A stretch of 64,000 nucleotides of DNA from Agromyces sp. CF514 (lineage in GTDB: Bacteria > Actinomycetota > Actinomycetes > Actinomycetales > Microbacteriaceae), in the NCBI RefSeq assembly GCF_900113185.1, contig NZ_FOZD01000001.1:1798001-1862000 (forward strand), given 5' to 3'. Of the stretch, positions 36,510 through 46,024 are shown piece after piece. Numbering within the stretch: the first letter of the stretch is position 1; the number at the start of each line of letters is the position of its first letter. The notes beneath the pieces are model-generated. The model did not search any database and had not been told where the DNA came from. It saw only the letters and a list, made by a program, of their open reading frames with translations. The translations under genes were made by a program, and so were the position numbers.

Positions 36510-37136
36510 CTACCCGTAGATCTTCTCGGCGTACGACGGGCCGTAGTACTCCTCGAGGGACTCGAGCGTCTCGGTCGGCCGCTCGAGCGCCTGCGCGATG
36601 ACCGCACGGCGAGGCGCGGCATCCGGCTGCCAGGTCTCGGGCTGCCAGGTCTTCGAACGCAGGAACGCCTTCGAGCAGTGGAAGAAGACCCCCTCGACGG
36701 CGACCTCGACGACCAGGGCCGGCACGTGGCCGCGCACGCGCATGCGCTCGGCGTAGGGCGCATCGCGCAGGACCCGTGCCGTGCCGTTGACGCGCAGCGT
36801 GTCGCCGCGCCCCGGGATCACGAAGACGAGCCCGACGTGCGGGTTCTCGAGCAGGTTGTGGAACCCGTCGGCGCGTCGGTTGCCGGGGCGCTCGGGGAGG
36901 GCGATCGTGTGGGCGTCGAGCGCGAGCGCGAAGCCGGCCGGGTCACCCTTCGGCGAGACGTCCTGATTGCCGGCGGCGTCGGCCGTCGCGACGAAGCACA
37001 GCGGTGAGGCTTCGAGCCATTGCCGGTCGATCTCGTGCAGGAACGTGCGGGACTTGTCGCGCACGGCCGGCGACGGTCGACCGACGAGCTCCTCGAGTTC
37101 GGTGACGGACGTGACGGGCGTGCCTCCGTGATCCAT
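36510..37136 (-). CDS. Pyridoxamine 5'-phosphate oxidase-family flavin/heme-fold protein
   Basis: This 208-residue split-barrel protein is of the MSMEG_1061-like PNPOx/FMN-binding type. The signatures are FLHEIDRQWLEASPLCFVATADAAGNQDVSPKGDP and IALPERPGNRRADGFHNLLENPHVGLVFVIPGR. TLRVNGTARVL and the C-terminal CSKAFLRSKTWQP are also typical of this subgroup. It probably binds FMN or F420, but the substrate is unknown. A TAGGTT hexamer 6 nt before the ATG predicts a leaderless message. Confidence 0.87.
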   Translation of the reverse strand: MDHGGTPVTSVTELEELVGRPSPAVRDKSRTFLHEIDRQWLEASPLCFVATADAAGNQDVSPKGDPAGFALALDAHTIALPERPGNRRADGFHNLLENPHVGLVFVIPGRGDTLRVNGTARVLRDAPYAERMRVRGHVPALVVEVAVEGVFFHCSKAFLRSKTWQPETWQPDAAPRRAVIAQALERPTETLESLEEYYGPSYAEKIYG

Positions 37137-37142
37137 ACCGCC

Positions 37143-37148
37143 AACCTA
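37143..37148 (-). promoter_or_regulatory. -10 hexamer of a probable leaderless promoter (PNPOx-family gene)
   Basis: On the minus strand TAGGTT lies 6 nt before the ATG at 37136. It overlaps the edge of a small inverted repeat (TGCGGTTTC 37161-37169 / GAAACCGCA 37197-37205). Confidence 0.5.
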
Positions 37149-37241
37149 CGCCCGGCGATCTGCGGTTTCGAGGGCACTACCGTCGGACTCCGGTCAGAAA
37201 CCGCATGATTCCGGCCTGACTGCGTGGCGCGGCGGAGACGA

Positions 37242-37278
37242 CGGATGCCTCGGGCCGACGTGCGGCCCGAGGCATCCG
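37242..37278 (-). terminator. Terminator after fumC
   Basis: CGGATGCCTCGGGCCG (37242-37257) and exact complement (37263-37278) form a 16-bp stem with a 5-nt loop, 37 bp past the fumC stop. The stem again contains GGATGC/GCATCC. Confidence 0.8.
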
Positions 37279-37315
37279 GGTTCGATCGAATCGCCCTGCG
37301 GCGATTTCGGCGGGA

Positions 37316-38731
37316 CTACTTCGCCTGCGGCGGGCGCGTCATCGAGAGCAGGTCGAGCGCGGTGTCGAGCTGCGCCTCGGTGAGGTCGCCGCGCTCGACG
37401 TAGCCGAGGTCGATGACGGCCTCGCGCACCGTGATGCCCTGCTTGACCGAGTGCTTCGCGATCTTCGCCGCGGCCTCGTAGCCGATGAGCTTGTTGAGCG
37501 GGGTCACGATCGACGGCGACATGCCGGCGAGGGCCGTGAGGCGCTCGAGGTTGGCCTCGAGGCCGTCGACGGTCTTGTCGGCGAGCACGCGCGAGGCGTT
37601 CGAGAGCAGGCGGATCGACTCGAGCAGTGCGGTGCCCATGACCGGGATCTGCACGTTGAGCTCGAACGAGCCGGAGGCACCTGCCCAGGCGACCGTCGCG
37701 TCGTTGCCGATGACGCGCGCGGCGACCATGAGCACCGCCTCGGGGATGACGGGGTTGACCTTGCCGGGCATGATCGACGAACCCGGCTGGAGGTCGGGGA
37801 TGTGCAGCTCGCCGAGGCCCGTGTTGGGGCCCGAGCCCATCCAGCGGATGTCGTTGCAGATCTTCGTGAGGCTCACGGCGATGGTGCGGAGCGCGCCCGA
37901 CGCGTCGACGAGGCCGTCGCGGTTGGCCTGGGCCTCGAAGTGGTCTGCGGCCTCGGTGATCGGCAGCTCGGTCTCGCGCTGCAGGATCTCGATGACCAGC
38001 TGCGGGAAGCCGGCGGGCGTGTTGATGCCCGTGCCGACGGCCGTGCCGCCGAGCGGCACCTCGGCGACGCGGGGGAGCGCCGTGCGCACGCGCTCGATGC
38101 CGAGGCGGATCTGGCGCGCGTAGCCGCCGAACTCCTGGCCGAGCGTGACGGGGGTCGCGTCCATGAGGTGCGTGCGGCCGGCCTTGACGACCTCGGCCCA
38201 GGCCTCGGCCTTGGCCTCGAGCGCGACCGCGAGGTGGTCGAGCGCCGGGATCAGGTCGTCGATGAGCGCTGCGGTGACGGCGATGTGCACCGAGGTCGGG
38301 AACACGTCGTTCGAGGACTGCGACGCGTTGACGTGGTCGTTCGGGTGCACCTCGGCACCGAGCTTCTGCGTCGCGACGGTCGCGAGGACCTCGTTCATGT
38401 TCATGTTCGAGGAGGTGCCCGAACCGGTCTGGTAGGTGTCGACCGGGAAGTGCTCGATGAACCCGTGGTTGCCGGCGATGACCTCGTCGGCTGCCGCGAC
38501 GATCGCGTCGGCGATGGCGCCGTCGAGCACGCCGAGCTGGGCGTTCGCCTGCGCGGCGGCCTTCTTGATGCGCGCGAGCGCGGCGACCTGGGCGGGCTCG
38601 AGGCCCTTGCCCGAGATCGGGAAGTTCTCGACGGCGCGCTGCGTCTGCGCACGGTAGAGCGCTGCGGCGGGAACGCGCACCTCGCCCATGGTGTCGTGTT
38701 CGATGCGGTAGTCGGCGGTGTTGTCGACCAA
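37316..38731 (-). CDS. fumC: Class II fumarate hydratase
   Basis: This 471-residue iron-independent TCA-cycle enzyme interconverts fumarate and malate. Conserved regions are the N-terminal [38 protein letters not shown] and [17 protein letters not shown]. The superfamily signature [15 protein letters not shown] carries the catalytic Ser loop. The start is a TTG at 38731 with GGAAGGAA 8 nt upstream; it gives the family N-terminus. The frame remains open for another 190 codons, but that part is antisense to the carbonic anhydrase gene region and has no similarity. Confidence 0.95.
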   Translation of the reverse strand: MVDNTADYRIEHDTMGEVRVPAAALYRAQTQRAVENFPISGKGLEPAQVAALARIKKAAAQANAQLGVLDGAIADAIVAAADEVIAGNHGFIEHFPVDTYQTGSGTSSNMNMNEVLATVATQKLGAEVHPNDHVNASQSSNDVFPTSVHIAVTAALIDDLIPALDHLAVALEAKAEAWAEVVKAGRTHLMDATPVTLGQEFGGYARQIRLGIERVRTALPRVAEVPLGGTAVGTGINTPAGFPQLVIEILQRETELPITEAADHFEAQANRDGLVDASGALRTIAVSLTKICNDIRWMGSGPNTGLGELHIPDLQPGSSIMPGKVNPVIPEAVLMVAARVIGNDATVAWAGASGSFELNVQIPVMGTALLESIRLLSNASRVLADKTVDGLEANLERLTALAGMSPSIVTPLNKLIGYEAAAKIAKHSVKQGITVREAVIDLGYVERGDLTEAQLDTALDLLSMTRPPQAK

Positions 38732-38811
38732 GGTGTGGTTCCTTCCGGTTCGCGTGCCCGTGAGACTCGTGCAGCGGGCGGGATGAGTGTGGCGGATGCC
38801 TCGGGCGAGCG

Positions 38812-39465
38812 TCAGATCTGACCGACGACGACGTCGGTGTCGACCAATCCCTCGGAGAGGCGGTAGTTCGCGCCCACGATGGCCAGCGTACCCGCTGCGA
38901 TCGCGTCGCTGATCATCTCGGATTCCTCGAGCAGGCGCGAGACGGTCGAGCGCAGGTGCTCGCGCCCGACGTAGCCCGCGTCGACCTTCGAGAGGTCGAT
39001 GGGGGCGTCGGGGTCGCCTCCGGCGACGCGGCGGACGGACGGGATGATGCTCGCGATGAGCCCCGCGATGTGCGGGGGCAGCGGCTCGGCGTCGGCGGTC
39101 TGCGAGGTGATCGCGGCGTTGACCGCACCGCACGCGTCGTGCCCGAGCACCAGGATGAGCGGCACGTGCAGCACGCCGACCGCGTACTCGAGCGAGCCCA
39201 CGACCGACGAGGAGATGACCTGGCCGGCGTTGCGCACCACGAAGGCGTCGCCGAGGCCGACGTCGAAGATGATCTCGGCCGAGAGGCGGGAGTCGGCGCA
39301 TCCGAAGATCGCGACCAGCGGGCGCTGCCCCTCGGCGAGCGAAGCGCGTCGCTCGACGTCCTGGCGAGGGTGCAGCGGCTTGCCCGAGACGAAGCGCACG
39401 TTGCCGCTGCGCAGCTCGCGCCAGGTCTCGGCCGGGGTGGTGGGGCGAACGGGGGTTTCGGTCAC
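38812..39465 (-). CDS. Beta-class carbonic anhydrase
   Basis: This 217-residue zinc enzyme hydrates CO2. Zinc ligands and catalytic Asp-Arg are in [11 protein letters not shown] (Cys-x-Asp-x-Arg) and [11 protein letters not shown] (His-x2-Cys). VVRNAGQV and [10 protein letters not shown] are family blocks. The GTG at 39465 is preceded by GAGGAG at good spacing and is preferred over an ATG 11 codons upstream. It lies 80 bp upstream of fumC on the same strand and may supply bicarbonate for anaplerosis. Confidence 0.93.
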   Translation of the reverse strand: MTETPVRPTTPAETWRELRSGNVRFVSGKPLHPRQDVERRASLAEGQRPLVAIFGCADSRLSAEIIFDVGLGDAFVVRNAGQVISSSVVGSLEYAVGVLHVPLILVLGHDACGAVNAAITSQTADAEPLPPHIAGLIASIIPSVRRVAGGDPDAPIDLSKVDAGYVGREHLRSTVSRLLEESEMISDAIAAGTLAIVGANYRLSEGLVDTDVVVGQI

Positions 39466-39547
39466 TGCTGCTCCTCGTGCAATAGGGGCGGTGCTCATCA
39501 GGTCGTGCGGAGTGCGGTTCGGACGTTCGACGAACCGGCGGTGCCGG

Positions 39548-40189
39548 TCACTGCTGCGCCGTCACCGTGTCGGCGATCGCCGCAGCCAGGGTCGCGAACT
39601 CGGCATCGGTCGCGGTGCCGGCGAGCACGAAGACCGTGCTGCCCGCCTCGGTCGTGAGGCCGTATCGGGCATTGCCGACGTCGTCGCTCGAATCGCGGTT
39701 GTCGTAGATGGTCCAGTCGGCGCCGTCGACCTGCACGGTGCCCGTCGCGAGCGTGCGCGCGAGCAGGTCGGCCGACCACGTCGCGTTCGCGTCGAGGCCC
39801 TGGTACAGGCCGATGAACTCGCCGCTCGGCGTGAGGTAGCCGGTGTACCAGGCGGTGATGCCGTCGCTCTGGCGACGCAGTTCTGCGGCGTTCGCGCTCC
39901 AGCCCTCTGGCAGCACCGGCACCGCGAGCGGCTCGCCGCTGACGGCCTGGGCCTGCTCTGCGATGGTCGCGACATCGACGTCGGGGTGCATCGGCTCGTC
40001 GCTTCGCGGCACGGCCAGCACGATCACGACCACGACGGCGACGCACGCGACGAGCGCGTACACGAGGTTGCTCACGGTCTTGCGCTCGCGGTACTCGCGG
40101 GAGTTCTTCGCCTTGCGGGCGGCCGTCTCTGCGGGGGTCTCGGGGCGACCGAGCTCGGCGACGATCGGCCCCTGGCCGGGTTCGGCCAT
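39548..40189 (-). CDS. DUF4245 family membrane-anchored protein
   Basis: This 213-residue protein has a basic cytoplasmic N-terminus (ARKAKNSREYRERKTVSN) and one transmembrane helix (LVYALVACVAVVVVIVLAV). An extracytoplasmic domain carries the DUF4245 features VLPEGWSANAAEL, TPSGEFIGLYQGLDANATW and WTIYDNRDSSDDVGNARYGLTT. Function unknown. Its start overlaps the xseB stop by one base (TGATG), so it belongs to the xseA-xseB transcription unit, a conserved actinobacterial order. Confidence 0.82.
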   Translation of the reverse strand: MAEPGQGPIVAELGRPETPAETAARKAKNSREYRERKTVSNLVYALVACVAVVVVIVLAVPRSDEPMHPDVDVATIAEQAQAVSGEPLAVPVLPEGWSANAAELRRQSDGITAWYTGYLTPSGEFIGLYQGLDANATWSADLLARTLATGTVQVDGADWTIYDNRDSSDDVGNARYGLTTEAGSTVFVLAGTATDAEFATLAAAIADTVTAQQ

Positions 40190-40452
40190 CAGAACGCGCC
40201 CTCGTCGGATGCCGCAGCGCGGCCGGTCGAGGCCGTGGCCGCCGCGGCGCGCGCCGCGTCGAGCCGGGCCTTCGCGCCGACGAGCCACTCTTCGCAGCGG
40301 GCCGCGAGGGCCTCGCCGCGTTCCCACAGGGCGAGCGAGTGCTCGAGGGTCGCCGACCCCTGCTCGAGCTCGGCGACGACCTGCACGAGCTCGTCACGCG
40401 CCTGTTCGTAGCTCAGCTCGGAGACATCCGTGGTGGGGGGCATGGCCGCCAT
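40189..40452 (-). CDS. xseB: Exodeoxyribonuclease VII small subunit
   Basis: The 87-residue subunit forms the complex with XseA that degrades single-stranded DNA. The family core is [43 protein letters not shown]. An Ala-rich tail follows. ATG at 40452 lies 1 nt from the xseA stop; an alternative ATG three codons later (40443) is equally possible. Coupled to the gene downstream by TGATG. Confidence 0.9.
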   Translation of the reverse strand: MAAMPPTTDVSELSYEQARDELVQVVAELEQGSATLEHSLALWERGEALAARCEEWLVGAKARLDAARAAAATASTGRAAASDEGAF

Positions 40453-40453
40453 T

Positions 40454-41779
40454 CTATTCGGCGCCGCTGACAGGTTCGTCGGCCGGCGTCACCGGGGCGA
40501 TCTGCGGTGCGGATGCCGCGGGCGGGGCGTCGAGCGCGTCGTCGGGCGCGTGCGGGGTCGCGCCCGCGTCGAGGGCGCCGAGCGAGTCGGCCGCGATCGT
40601 GCCCTCGGCGAGCGTGACGGTGAGGCGGGTCGCTGCGGGCGCACCGGCCGGCCCCCGCACGACGTGCCCGTCGGGCCCCTGCACGATCGCGTAGCCGCGG
40701 TCGAGCGTCGCCTGCGGCGAGAGGGCGCGCAGGTGGCCGCGCAGCTCGCCGAGGCGCGAGGTCTGGCGCTCGATCTGCCGGTCGACGAGCTCGGATCCGC
40801 GGGCGACCCAGCGCGTCAGGTCTTCGGCGCGGCGGTCGACGATCCACGAGCCGTCGGCGAGCACCGGGCGCTGGCGCAGGTGCCCGATGCGGTCGATCTC
40901 GCGCGCGAGGATCGACGAGAGCCGCATGCCGAGGCGGGCGCGCACCTGGTCGACCTTCGCGAGTTCCTCGCCGACGTCGGGGATCACGCGCTTCGCGGCA
41001 TCGGTCGGCGTGGAGGCCCTGAGGTCGGCGACCTCGTCGAGCAGCGGGCGGTCGGCCTCGTGCCCGATGGCGCTCACGATGGGCGTCGTCGCGGCGGCGG
41101 CCGCGCGCACGACCCGCTCGTCGCTGAAGCCGAGCAGGTTCTGGAAGTCGCCGCCTCCGCGCGCGACGATGATGACCTCGACCTCGGGATCGGCGTCGAG
41201 CCGCTGGATCGCCGACACGACCTCCGATGGCGTGCGGTCGCCCTGCACGGTCGCGTAGACGGTGCGGAACTCGACCGCCGGCCAGCGCAGGCGGGCGTTG
41301 CGCAGGACGTCCTTCTCGGCGTCGCTGTCGCGGCCGGTCACGAGGCCCACCACTCCCGGCAGGAACGGAAGCGGTCGCTTGCGGGAGGCCGCGAACAGGC
41401 CCTCTGCGGCGAGGGTCGCGCGCAGCCGCTCGAGCCGCTCGAGCAGGTCGCCGAGGCCGACGTGCTTCATGTCGTAGACCTGGAACGAGAGCGAGCCGCC
41501 CTTGACCCACCACGTGGGCTTCACGAGCAGCACGGCGTGATCGCCCTGCTTGAACTGCTCGGTGAGCTTGGCCTTCACCGACGACCACATGGTGAACGAG
41601 ATCGTCGCGTCGGCCTCGAGGTCCTTCAGCTTGCCGTAGACGTTGCCGCCCGAGCCGCCCCACTGCGTGATCTCGCCCTCGACCCAGACCATGCCGAGCC
41701 GCTCGATCCAGTCCTTGAGCTTGCCGGAGAGCGTCGAGACCGGCCACGGAGCCTCGCGGGTGGCCGTGGCATCCGTCAT
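40454..41779 (-). CDS. xseA: Exodeoxyribonuclease VII large subunit
   Basis: This 441-residue subunit has an N-terminal OB-fold ([23 protein letters not shown]) and the catalytic region with [46 protein letters not shown] and [28 protein letters not shown] are also typical. A long helical region and the C-terminal [16 protein letters not shown] complete the family layout. An acidic/Ala-Pro tail of ~35 residues extends past it. The ATG at 41779 aligns with the family start; a longer open frame is antisense to ispH. Confidence 0.94.
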   Translation of the reverse strand: MTDATATREAPWPVSTLSGKLKDWIERLGMVWVEGEITQWGGSGGNVYGKLKDLEADATISFTMWSSVKAKLTEQFKQGDHAVLLVKPTWWVKGGSLSFQVYDMKHVGLGDLLERLERLRATLAAEGLFAASRKRPLPFLPGVVGLVTGRDSDAEKDVLRNARLRWPAVEFRTVYATVQGDRTPSEVVSAIQRLDADPEVEVIIVARGGGDFQNLLGFSDERVVRAAAAATTPIVSAIGHEADRPLLDEVADLRASTPTDAAKRVIPDVGEELAKVDQVRARLGMRLSSILAREIDRIGHLRQRPVLADGSWIVDRRAEDLTRWVARGSELVDRQIERQTSRLGELRGHLRALSPQATLDRGYAIVQGPDGHVVRGPAGAPAATRLTVTLAEGTIAADSLGALDAGATPHAPDDALDAPPAASAPQIAPVTPADEPVSGAE

Positions 41780-41845
41780 CGTGGGTCTCCTCAGGTTCGT
41801 GCGTGCGGCTGGGCCGTGGTCGGCGGACGCCCGGTCGGCCCCGCG

Positions 41846-41851
41846 TAGGAT
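41846..41851 (+). promoter_or_regulatory. -10 hexamer of a probable leaderless promoter (ispH)
   Basis: TAGGAT lies 6 nt before the GTG at 41858. It is in the 78-bp divergent gap with xseA. Confidence 0.5.
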
Positions 41852-41857
41852 GGGACG

Positions 41858-42925
41858 GTGACGACCACCACCCCCAAGATCGGCCTCGGGATGCCCCGCG
41901 TGCCCGGCCTGCGCGGCCGGCTCAAGGATATCCCCGTCCCCGGACACAAGCGCGTGCTGCTCGCAGCCCCCCGCGGATACTGCGCCGGCGTCGACCGTGC
42001 CGTGATCGCCGTCGAGAAGGCCCTCGAGCACTACGGTGCCCCCGTGTACGTGCGCAAGCAGATCGTGCACAACATCCACGTGGTCACCGAGCTCGAGGCC
42101 AAGGGCGCGATCTTCGTCGAAGAGGTCGACGAGGTGCCAGAGGGCGCCCACATCGTCTTCAGCGCCCACGGCGTCTCGCCGGCCGTCGTCAACGCGGCCT
42201 CCGACCGCGGGCTGCACGCGATCGACGCGACCTGCCCGCTGGTCACCAAGGTGCACCGCGAGGCCGTGCGCTTCGCACGCGACGACTTCGAGATCCTGCT
42301 CATCGGCCACGAGGGCCATGAAGAGGTCGAGGGCACGGCGGGCGAGGCGCCCGACCACGTCACCATCGTGAACAGCCCCGACGACGTGCCGAACATCGAC
42401 GTGCGCGACCCCGACAAGGTCGTCTGGCTCTCGCAGACCACCCTCTCGGTCGACGAGACCATGGAGACGGTGCGACGCCTGCGCGAGCGGTTCCCGAACC
42501 TCGCGGATCCGCCGAGCGACGACATCTGCTACGCCACGCAGAATCGACAGGTCGCGATCAAGAAGGTCGCGCAGGACGCCGACCTCGTCATCGTGGTCGG
42601 CTCGGCGAACTCCTCGAACAGCGTTCGCCTCGTCGAGGTCGCCCTCGAGTACGGCGCCAAGGCGGCCTATCGCGTCGACTACGCGAGCGAGGTCAAGCAG
42701 GAATGGCTCGACGGCGTCGAGACGGTCGGCGTGACCAGCGGGGCATCCGTTCCCGAAGAGCTCGTGCACGAACTGCTCGAGGCCCTGTCCGACGCCGGCT
42801 ACGGCGCGGTCACCGAGGTGAAGACCGCCGAGGAGGACCTCATGTTCTCGCTGCCCAAGGAACTCCGCCGCGACCTCGCGGGCAAGCCCGACGAGCGCGC
42901 GCTCGGCGGGCGCACGCGCGCCTAG
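41858..42925 (+). CDS. ispH: 4-hydroxy-3-methylbut-2-enyl diphosphate reductase
   Basis: This 355-residue [4Fe-4S] enzyme performs the last step of the MEP pathway, giving IPP and DMAPP. The three cluster cysteines lie in [28 protein letters not shown] and [32 protein letters not shown] and [13 protein letters not shown] are conserved substrate-site regions. About 25 extra residues precede the core. GTG start, leaderless by -10 position. Confidence 0.96.
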   Translation: MTTTTPKIGLGMPRVPGLRGRLKDIPVPGHKRVLLAAPRGYCAGVDRAVIAVEKALEHYGAPVYVRKQIVHNIHVVTELEAKGAIFVEEVDEVPEGAHIVFSAHGVSPAVVNAASDRGLHAIDATCPLVTKVHREAVRFARDDFEILLIGHEGHEEVEGTAGEAPDHVTIVNSPDDVPNIDVRDPDKVVWLSQTTLSVDETMETVRRLRERFPNLADPPSDDICYATQNRQVAIKKVAQDADLVIVVGSANSSNSVRLVEVALEYGAKAAYRVDYASEVKQEWLDGVETVGVTSGASVPEELVHELLEALSDAGYGAVTEVKTAEEDLMFSLPKELRRDLAGKPDERALGGRTRA

Positions 42926-42934
42926 GCCGCGCGC

Positions 42935-44095
42935 TCAGGCAGGCGCCGCCGCGGCCGTCGCGCCGCGGCGGCGCGACGTGCGGGCCTCGATCGCGAGCGC
43001 CCCGCCGACGACCAGCACGATCAGCGCGAGCTGCAGCAGCCCCGACTGCGCGATGCCGGCGAACGCGGCGAGCGCCACGAGCAGGGCGGCCGACAGCCGC
43101 CACGCGATCGGGCCGAGCGCCAGGGTGCGGCGGTACGCGGCATCCGCCAGCAGGTAGAGTGCGACGCCGCCGCTCACGAGCACCGCGGCCGTGGCGGACG
43201 CCGGCTCGGCGGCGTGCTCGAGCACCTCGTGCAGGCCGGCCGCCAGGAGCACGAGGCCGAAGATCATGGCGAGGTGCTCGAGGTAGAACGCCACGAGCGC
43301 CAGGCGGGTGCCGGTGCGGGCATCGGCCTGCTCGAGCGTGCGCTCGGCGCGAAGGTCGTCGCCCGTGAAGTAGCACCACCAGAGCGCGGCGACCGTGGCC
43401 ACCGACAGCACCGTGCCCGCGATGACCGCGACGTCGAGCGCATGCTCCGACGCGACGATGCCGACCGCGACGATCGACTCGCCGAACGCGATGATCATCA
43501 GCAGGCCGTGGCGTTCGACCATGTGCGCCGCACCGGGATCGAACCCGCCGCGGATGCTCTGCAACGCCGAGGCGAGGAACGCGAGGAACGGCAGCGCGAA
43601 CAGCACCCAGTCGATCGGCCCCTCGACGAACCCGGAGCACACGAGCAGCACGCCCACGAGCACGTTCGACGTGCCGACCGCGAGCATGCGGCGCGCGGCG
43701 CCCGATCCGCCCCGGGCGACGAACAACGACGCGTGGATGATCGCCACGACGATGTAGGCGGCTCCGAAGAGCACGCCCGTCTCACCGAACGCCTCTGGGA
43801 TCGCAAGCGCCATCACGAGGAACGCGGCCATCGCGCCGATGAGCCAGACGCGCACGGGCGCGGTGTCGGGCGTGGTCTGGTTCGTGAGCCACGCGAACGC
43901 GTCGTACATCCACCACACGAGGCCGAGGATGAGCGCTGCGCGAGCCACGCCCGGCCAGGTGGGATCGTGCACGACGATCGAGGCGACCTGGCTGATCGTG
44001 AAGACGAAGACGAGGTCGAAGAGGAGCTCGATCGTCGAGACACGGGACGCGACGCGCGAGGTGCGGTCGCCGATTCGCGAGAGTGGTGACGGCAT
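42935..44095 (-). CDS. Low temperature requirement protein A (LtrA) family
   Basis: This 386-residue membrane protein has ten to twelve hydrophobic segments. The LtrA signatures are STIELLFDLVFVFTISQVASIV near the N-terminus and VERHGLLMIIAFGESIVAVG in the middle. The family's name comes from a Listeria phenotype; its biochemical role is unknown. It converges on ispH with 9 bp between stops. TAGCTT lies 8 nt before the ATG. Confidence 0.88.
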   Translation of the reverse strand: MPSPLSRIGDRTSRVASRVSTIELLFDLVFVFTISQVASIVVHDPTWPGVARAALILGLVWWMYDAFAWLTNQTTPDTAPVRVWLIGAMAAFLVMALAIPEAFGETGVLFGAAYIVVAIIHASLFVARGGSGAARRMLAVGTSNVLVGVLLVCSGFVEGPIDWVLFALPFLAFLASALQSIRGGFDPGAAHMVERHGLLMIIAFGESIVAVGIVASEHALDVAVIAGTVLSVATVAALWWCYFTGDDLRAERTLEQADARTGTRLALVAFYLEHLAMIFGLVLLAAGLHEVLEHAAEPASATAAVLVSGGVALYLLADAAYRRTLALGPIAWRLSAALLVALAAFAGIAQSGLLQLALIVLVVGGALAIEARTSRRRGATAAAAPA

Positions 44096-44140
44096 CGACC
44101 GTCAAGCTAGCGCAGAACGCGGCTCGGGCGCGACTGTCGT

Positions 44141-44174
44141 CTGCCCTGCCCTGCCCTGCCTTGCCTGCCCTGCC
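44141..44174. repeat. CTGCC pentanucleotide tandem repeat
   Basis: Four perfect CTGCC units (44141-44160) are followed by a degenerate TTGCC/TGCCCTGCC continuation. It lies between the start of ltrA and the stop of the next minus-strand gene. Confidence 0.85.
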
Positions 44175-44201
44175 GCGCCCTGTCGCGAGCTGTCGCGCGG
44201 G

Positions 44202-44852
44202 TCAGACGTTCGCGGTGCTCAGGGAGGTGAGGAACTCGGGGTCGCTCGCGAACACGAGGATGCCGATGACGGTGACGACGACGAACGCGACGACGCCCGC
44301 CACGAGCGGGATCCACCACGACAGGCGGCCGGCGCGTAGTCGCGCGCGCGACCACAGCAGCGCGCCGATCCAGAGCGCGATCTGCAGCACCACGCCCGTC
44401 GCGAGGATCGTCGGCACGGCCGGGCCCGGCGTGAACGAGGTGGGTCCGTCGACGCCGAGCATCGCGGACGACAGCTTGGCCGACTCGAGCGCCGTCGCCG
44501 GCAGCTGCACGATGGCCATGATGTTGTAGATCGCACCGAACACGCCGAAGACGAGCAGCGCGATGGTCCAGAGGCGGTCCTTCGGCACGGCGGGCGCGGT
44601 CGCCGGCACCGGAGCTGAACCAGCTGCACCATGCGCACCGGGTGCTGCGGTCGCTGCGGCGGACGGGTCGTTCGCTGCGACTGCCGCCGCGGCATCCGGA
44701 ACCGCGTTCGGGTCGACCGGCGGCTGCCAGGTCCACCCCTCGGGGGCGTACTCGCCGTAGCGCGGACGAGGCCGCTCGTCGATCGGGGGAGTCGGCCGAG
44801 GCGAATCCTGCCCCGCGGCTCCGGTCGTGCGAGCGGCCTCGTCGTGCGTCAT
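44202..44852 (-). CDS. Four-helix-type membrane protein, possibly DUF6264
   Basis: This 216-residue protein has a Pro/Ala-rich cytoplasmic N-terminus of about 90 residues containing RYGEYAPEGWTWQPP. Three to four transmembrane helices follow (LWTIALLVFGVFGAIYNIMAI, VPTILATGVVLQIALWIGALL, WWIPLVAGVVAFVVVTVIGIL). The layout resembles Microbacteriaceae proteins annotated DUF6264; function is unknown. It starts 12 bp downstream of the fba stop, so it is probably the distal gene of that transcription unit. Confidence 0.7.
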   Translation of the reverse strand: MTHDEAARTTGAAGQDSPRPTPPIDERPRPRYGEYAPEGWTWQPPVDPNAVPDAAAAVAANDPSAAATAAPGAHGAAGSAPVPATAPAVPKDRLWTIALLVFGVFGAIYNIMAIVQLPATALESAKLSSAMLGVDGPTSFTPGPAVPTILATGVVLQIALWIGALLWSRARLRAGRLSWWIPLVAGVVAFVVVTVIGILVFASDPEFLTSLSTANV

Positions 44853-44864
44853 GCGGATACTGCC

Positions 44865-45896
44865 TTACGCCGAGATCGAGTTGCCGGCGGAGCCGAGCTG
44901 ACGGGTCGACTCGACCACGCGAGCGGCCATGGCGGTCTCGGCGACCTTGCCCCAGGCGCGGGGGTCGTAGAGCTTCTTGTTGCCGACGCCGCCGTCGACC
45001 TTGAGCACGCCGTCGTAGTTCTTGAACATGTAGTCGGCGATCGCACGCGTGTAGGCGTACTGCGTGTCGGTGTCGATGTTCATCTTCACGACGCCGTTCG
45101 CGACGGCCTCGGCGATCTCGGCGTCGGTCGAGCCCGATCCGCCGTGGAAGACGAGGTCGAGCGGCTTCGGGCCGGTGCCGTACTTGGCGGCGAGGCCGTC
45201 CTGGATGTCCTTGAGGAGCGACGGGCGGAGCTTGACGTTGCCGGGCGCGTAGACACCGTGCACGTTGCCGAACGTGAGGGCGGCCATGTAGCGGCCCTGC
45301 TCGCCGAGGCCGAGCGCCTCGACGGTCGAGATCGCGTCGTCGAGCGTCGTGTAGAGCGCCTCGTTCGAGCCCTCGTGCTTCACGCCGTCTTCTTCGCCGC
45401 CGACGACGCCGATCTCGACCTCGAGGATCGCGTTGATCGCCTTCATGCGGGGGAGGATCTGCTGCGCGATCTCGAGGTTCTCGGCGAGCGGCACGGCCGA
45501 GCCGTCCCACATGTGCGACTGGAAGATCGGGTTGCCGCCGGCCTTGACGGCCTCTTCGGACGCGGCCAGCAGCGGGAACACGAAGTCCTCGAGCGCGGGC
45601 TTCGGGCAGTGGTCGGTGTGCAGCGCCACCGTGACGGGGTAGCTCTTCGCGATCTCGTGCGCGGCGGCGGCGAAGGCGAGGGCGCCGGTGGCGCGTGCCT
45701 TGACCGTGTGGCCGGCGAAGTAGTCGGCGCCGCCCGTGGTGACCTGGATGATGCCGTCGGAGCCGGCCTCGGTGAGGCCCTGCAGCACCGCGTTGAGGGT
45801 CTGCGTCGACGAGACGTTGAACGCCGGGAAGGCGAATGCCTTCGCCTTGGCGGTGTCGAGCATCTGTGCGTACTGCTCGGGGGTTGCGATGGGCAT
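44865..45896 (-). CDS. fba: Class II fructose-bisphosphate aldolase
   Basis: This 343-residue zinc enzyme of glycolysis/gluconeogenesis interconverts FBP with DHAP and G3P. Zinc and active-site regions are VALHTDHCPKPALED, EVEIGVVGGEEDGVKHE and TFGNVHGVY. LVFHGGSGSTDAEIAEAVANGVVKMNIDTDTQYAY is the second signature. The ATG at 45896 follows AAGGAG; an upstream in-frame ATG is weaker. It is divergent from the two fructose-bisphosphatase-family genes, so opposing steps are encoded back to back. Confidence 0.95.
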   Translation of the reverse strand: MPIATPEQYAQMLDTAKAKAFAFPAFNVSSTQTLNAVLQGLTEAGSDGIIQVTTGGADYFAGHTVKARATGALAFAAAAHEIAKSYPVTVALHTDHCPKPALEDFVFPLLAASEEAVKAGGNPIFQSHMWDGSAVPLAENLEIAQQILPRMKAINAILEVEIGVVGGEEDGVKHEGSNEALYTTLDDAISTVEALGLGEQGRYMAALTFGNVHGVYAPGNVKLRPSLLKDIQDGLAAKYGTGPKPLDLVFHGGSGSTDAEIAEAVANGVVKMNIDTDTQYAYTRAIADYMFKNYDGVLKVDGGVGNKKLYDPRAWGKVAETAMAARVVESTRQLGSAGNSISA

Positions 45897-46024
45897 GGCG
45901 CTCCTTCGGAAGGCAACAGGATTCACCAGCGAGTCTACCGAGGTCGCGAGGAGTGCTCACGTGCGTTGCGCGCCCGGGGCCGTGAGCGGAGAGCGGATGC
46001 CGCGGGCTGGGCCATGATGGGTCG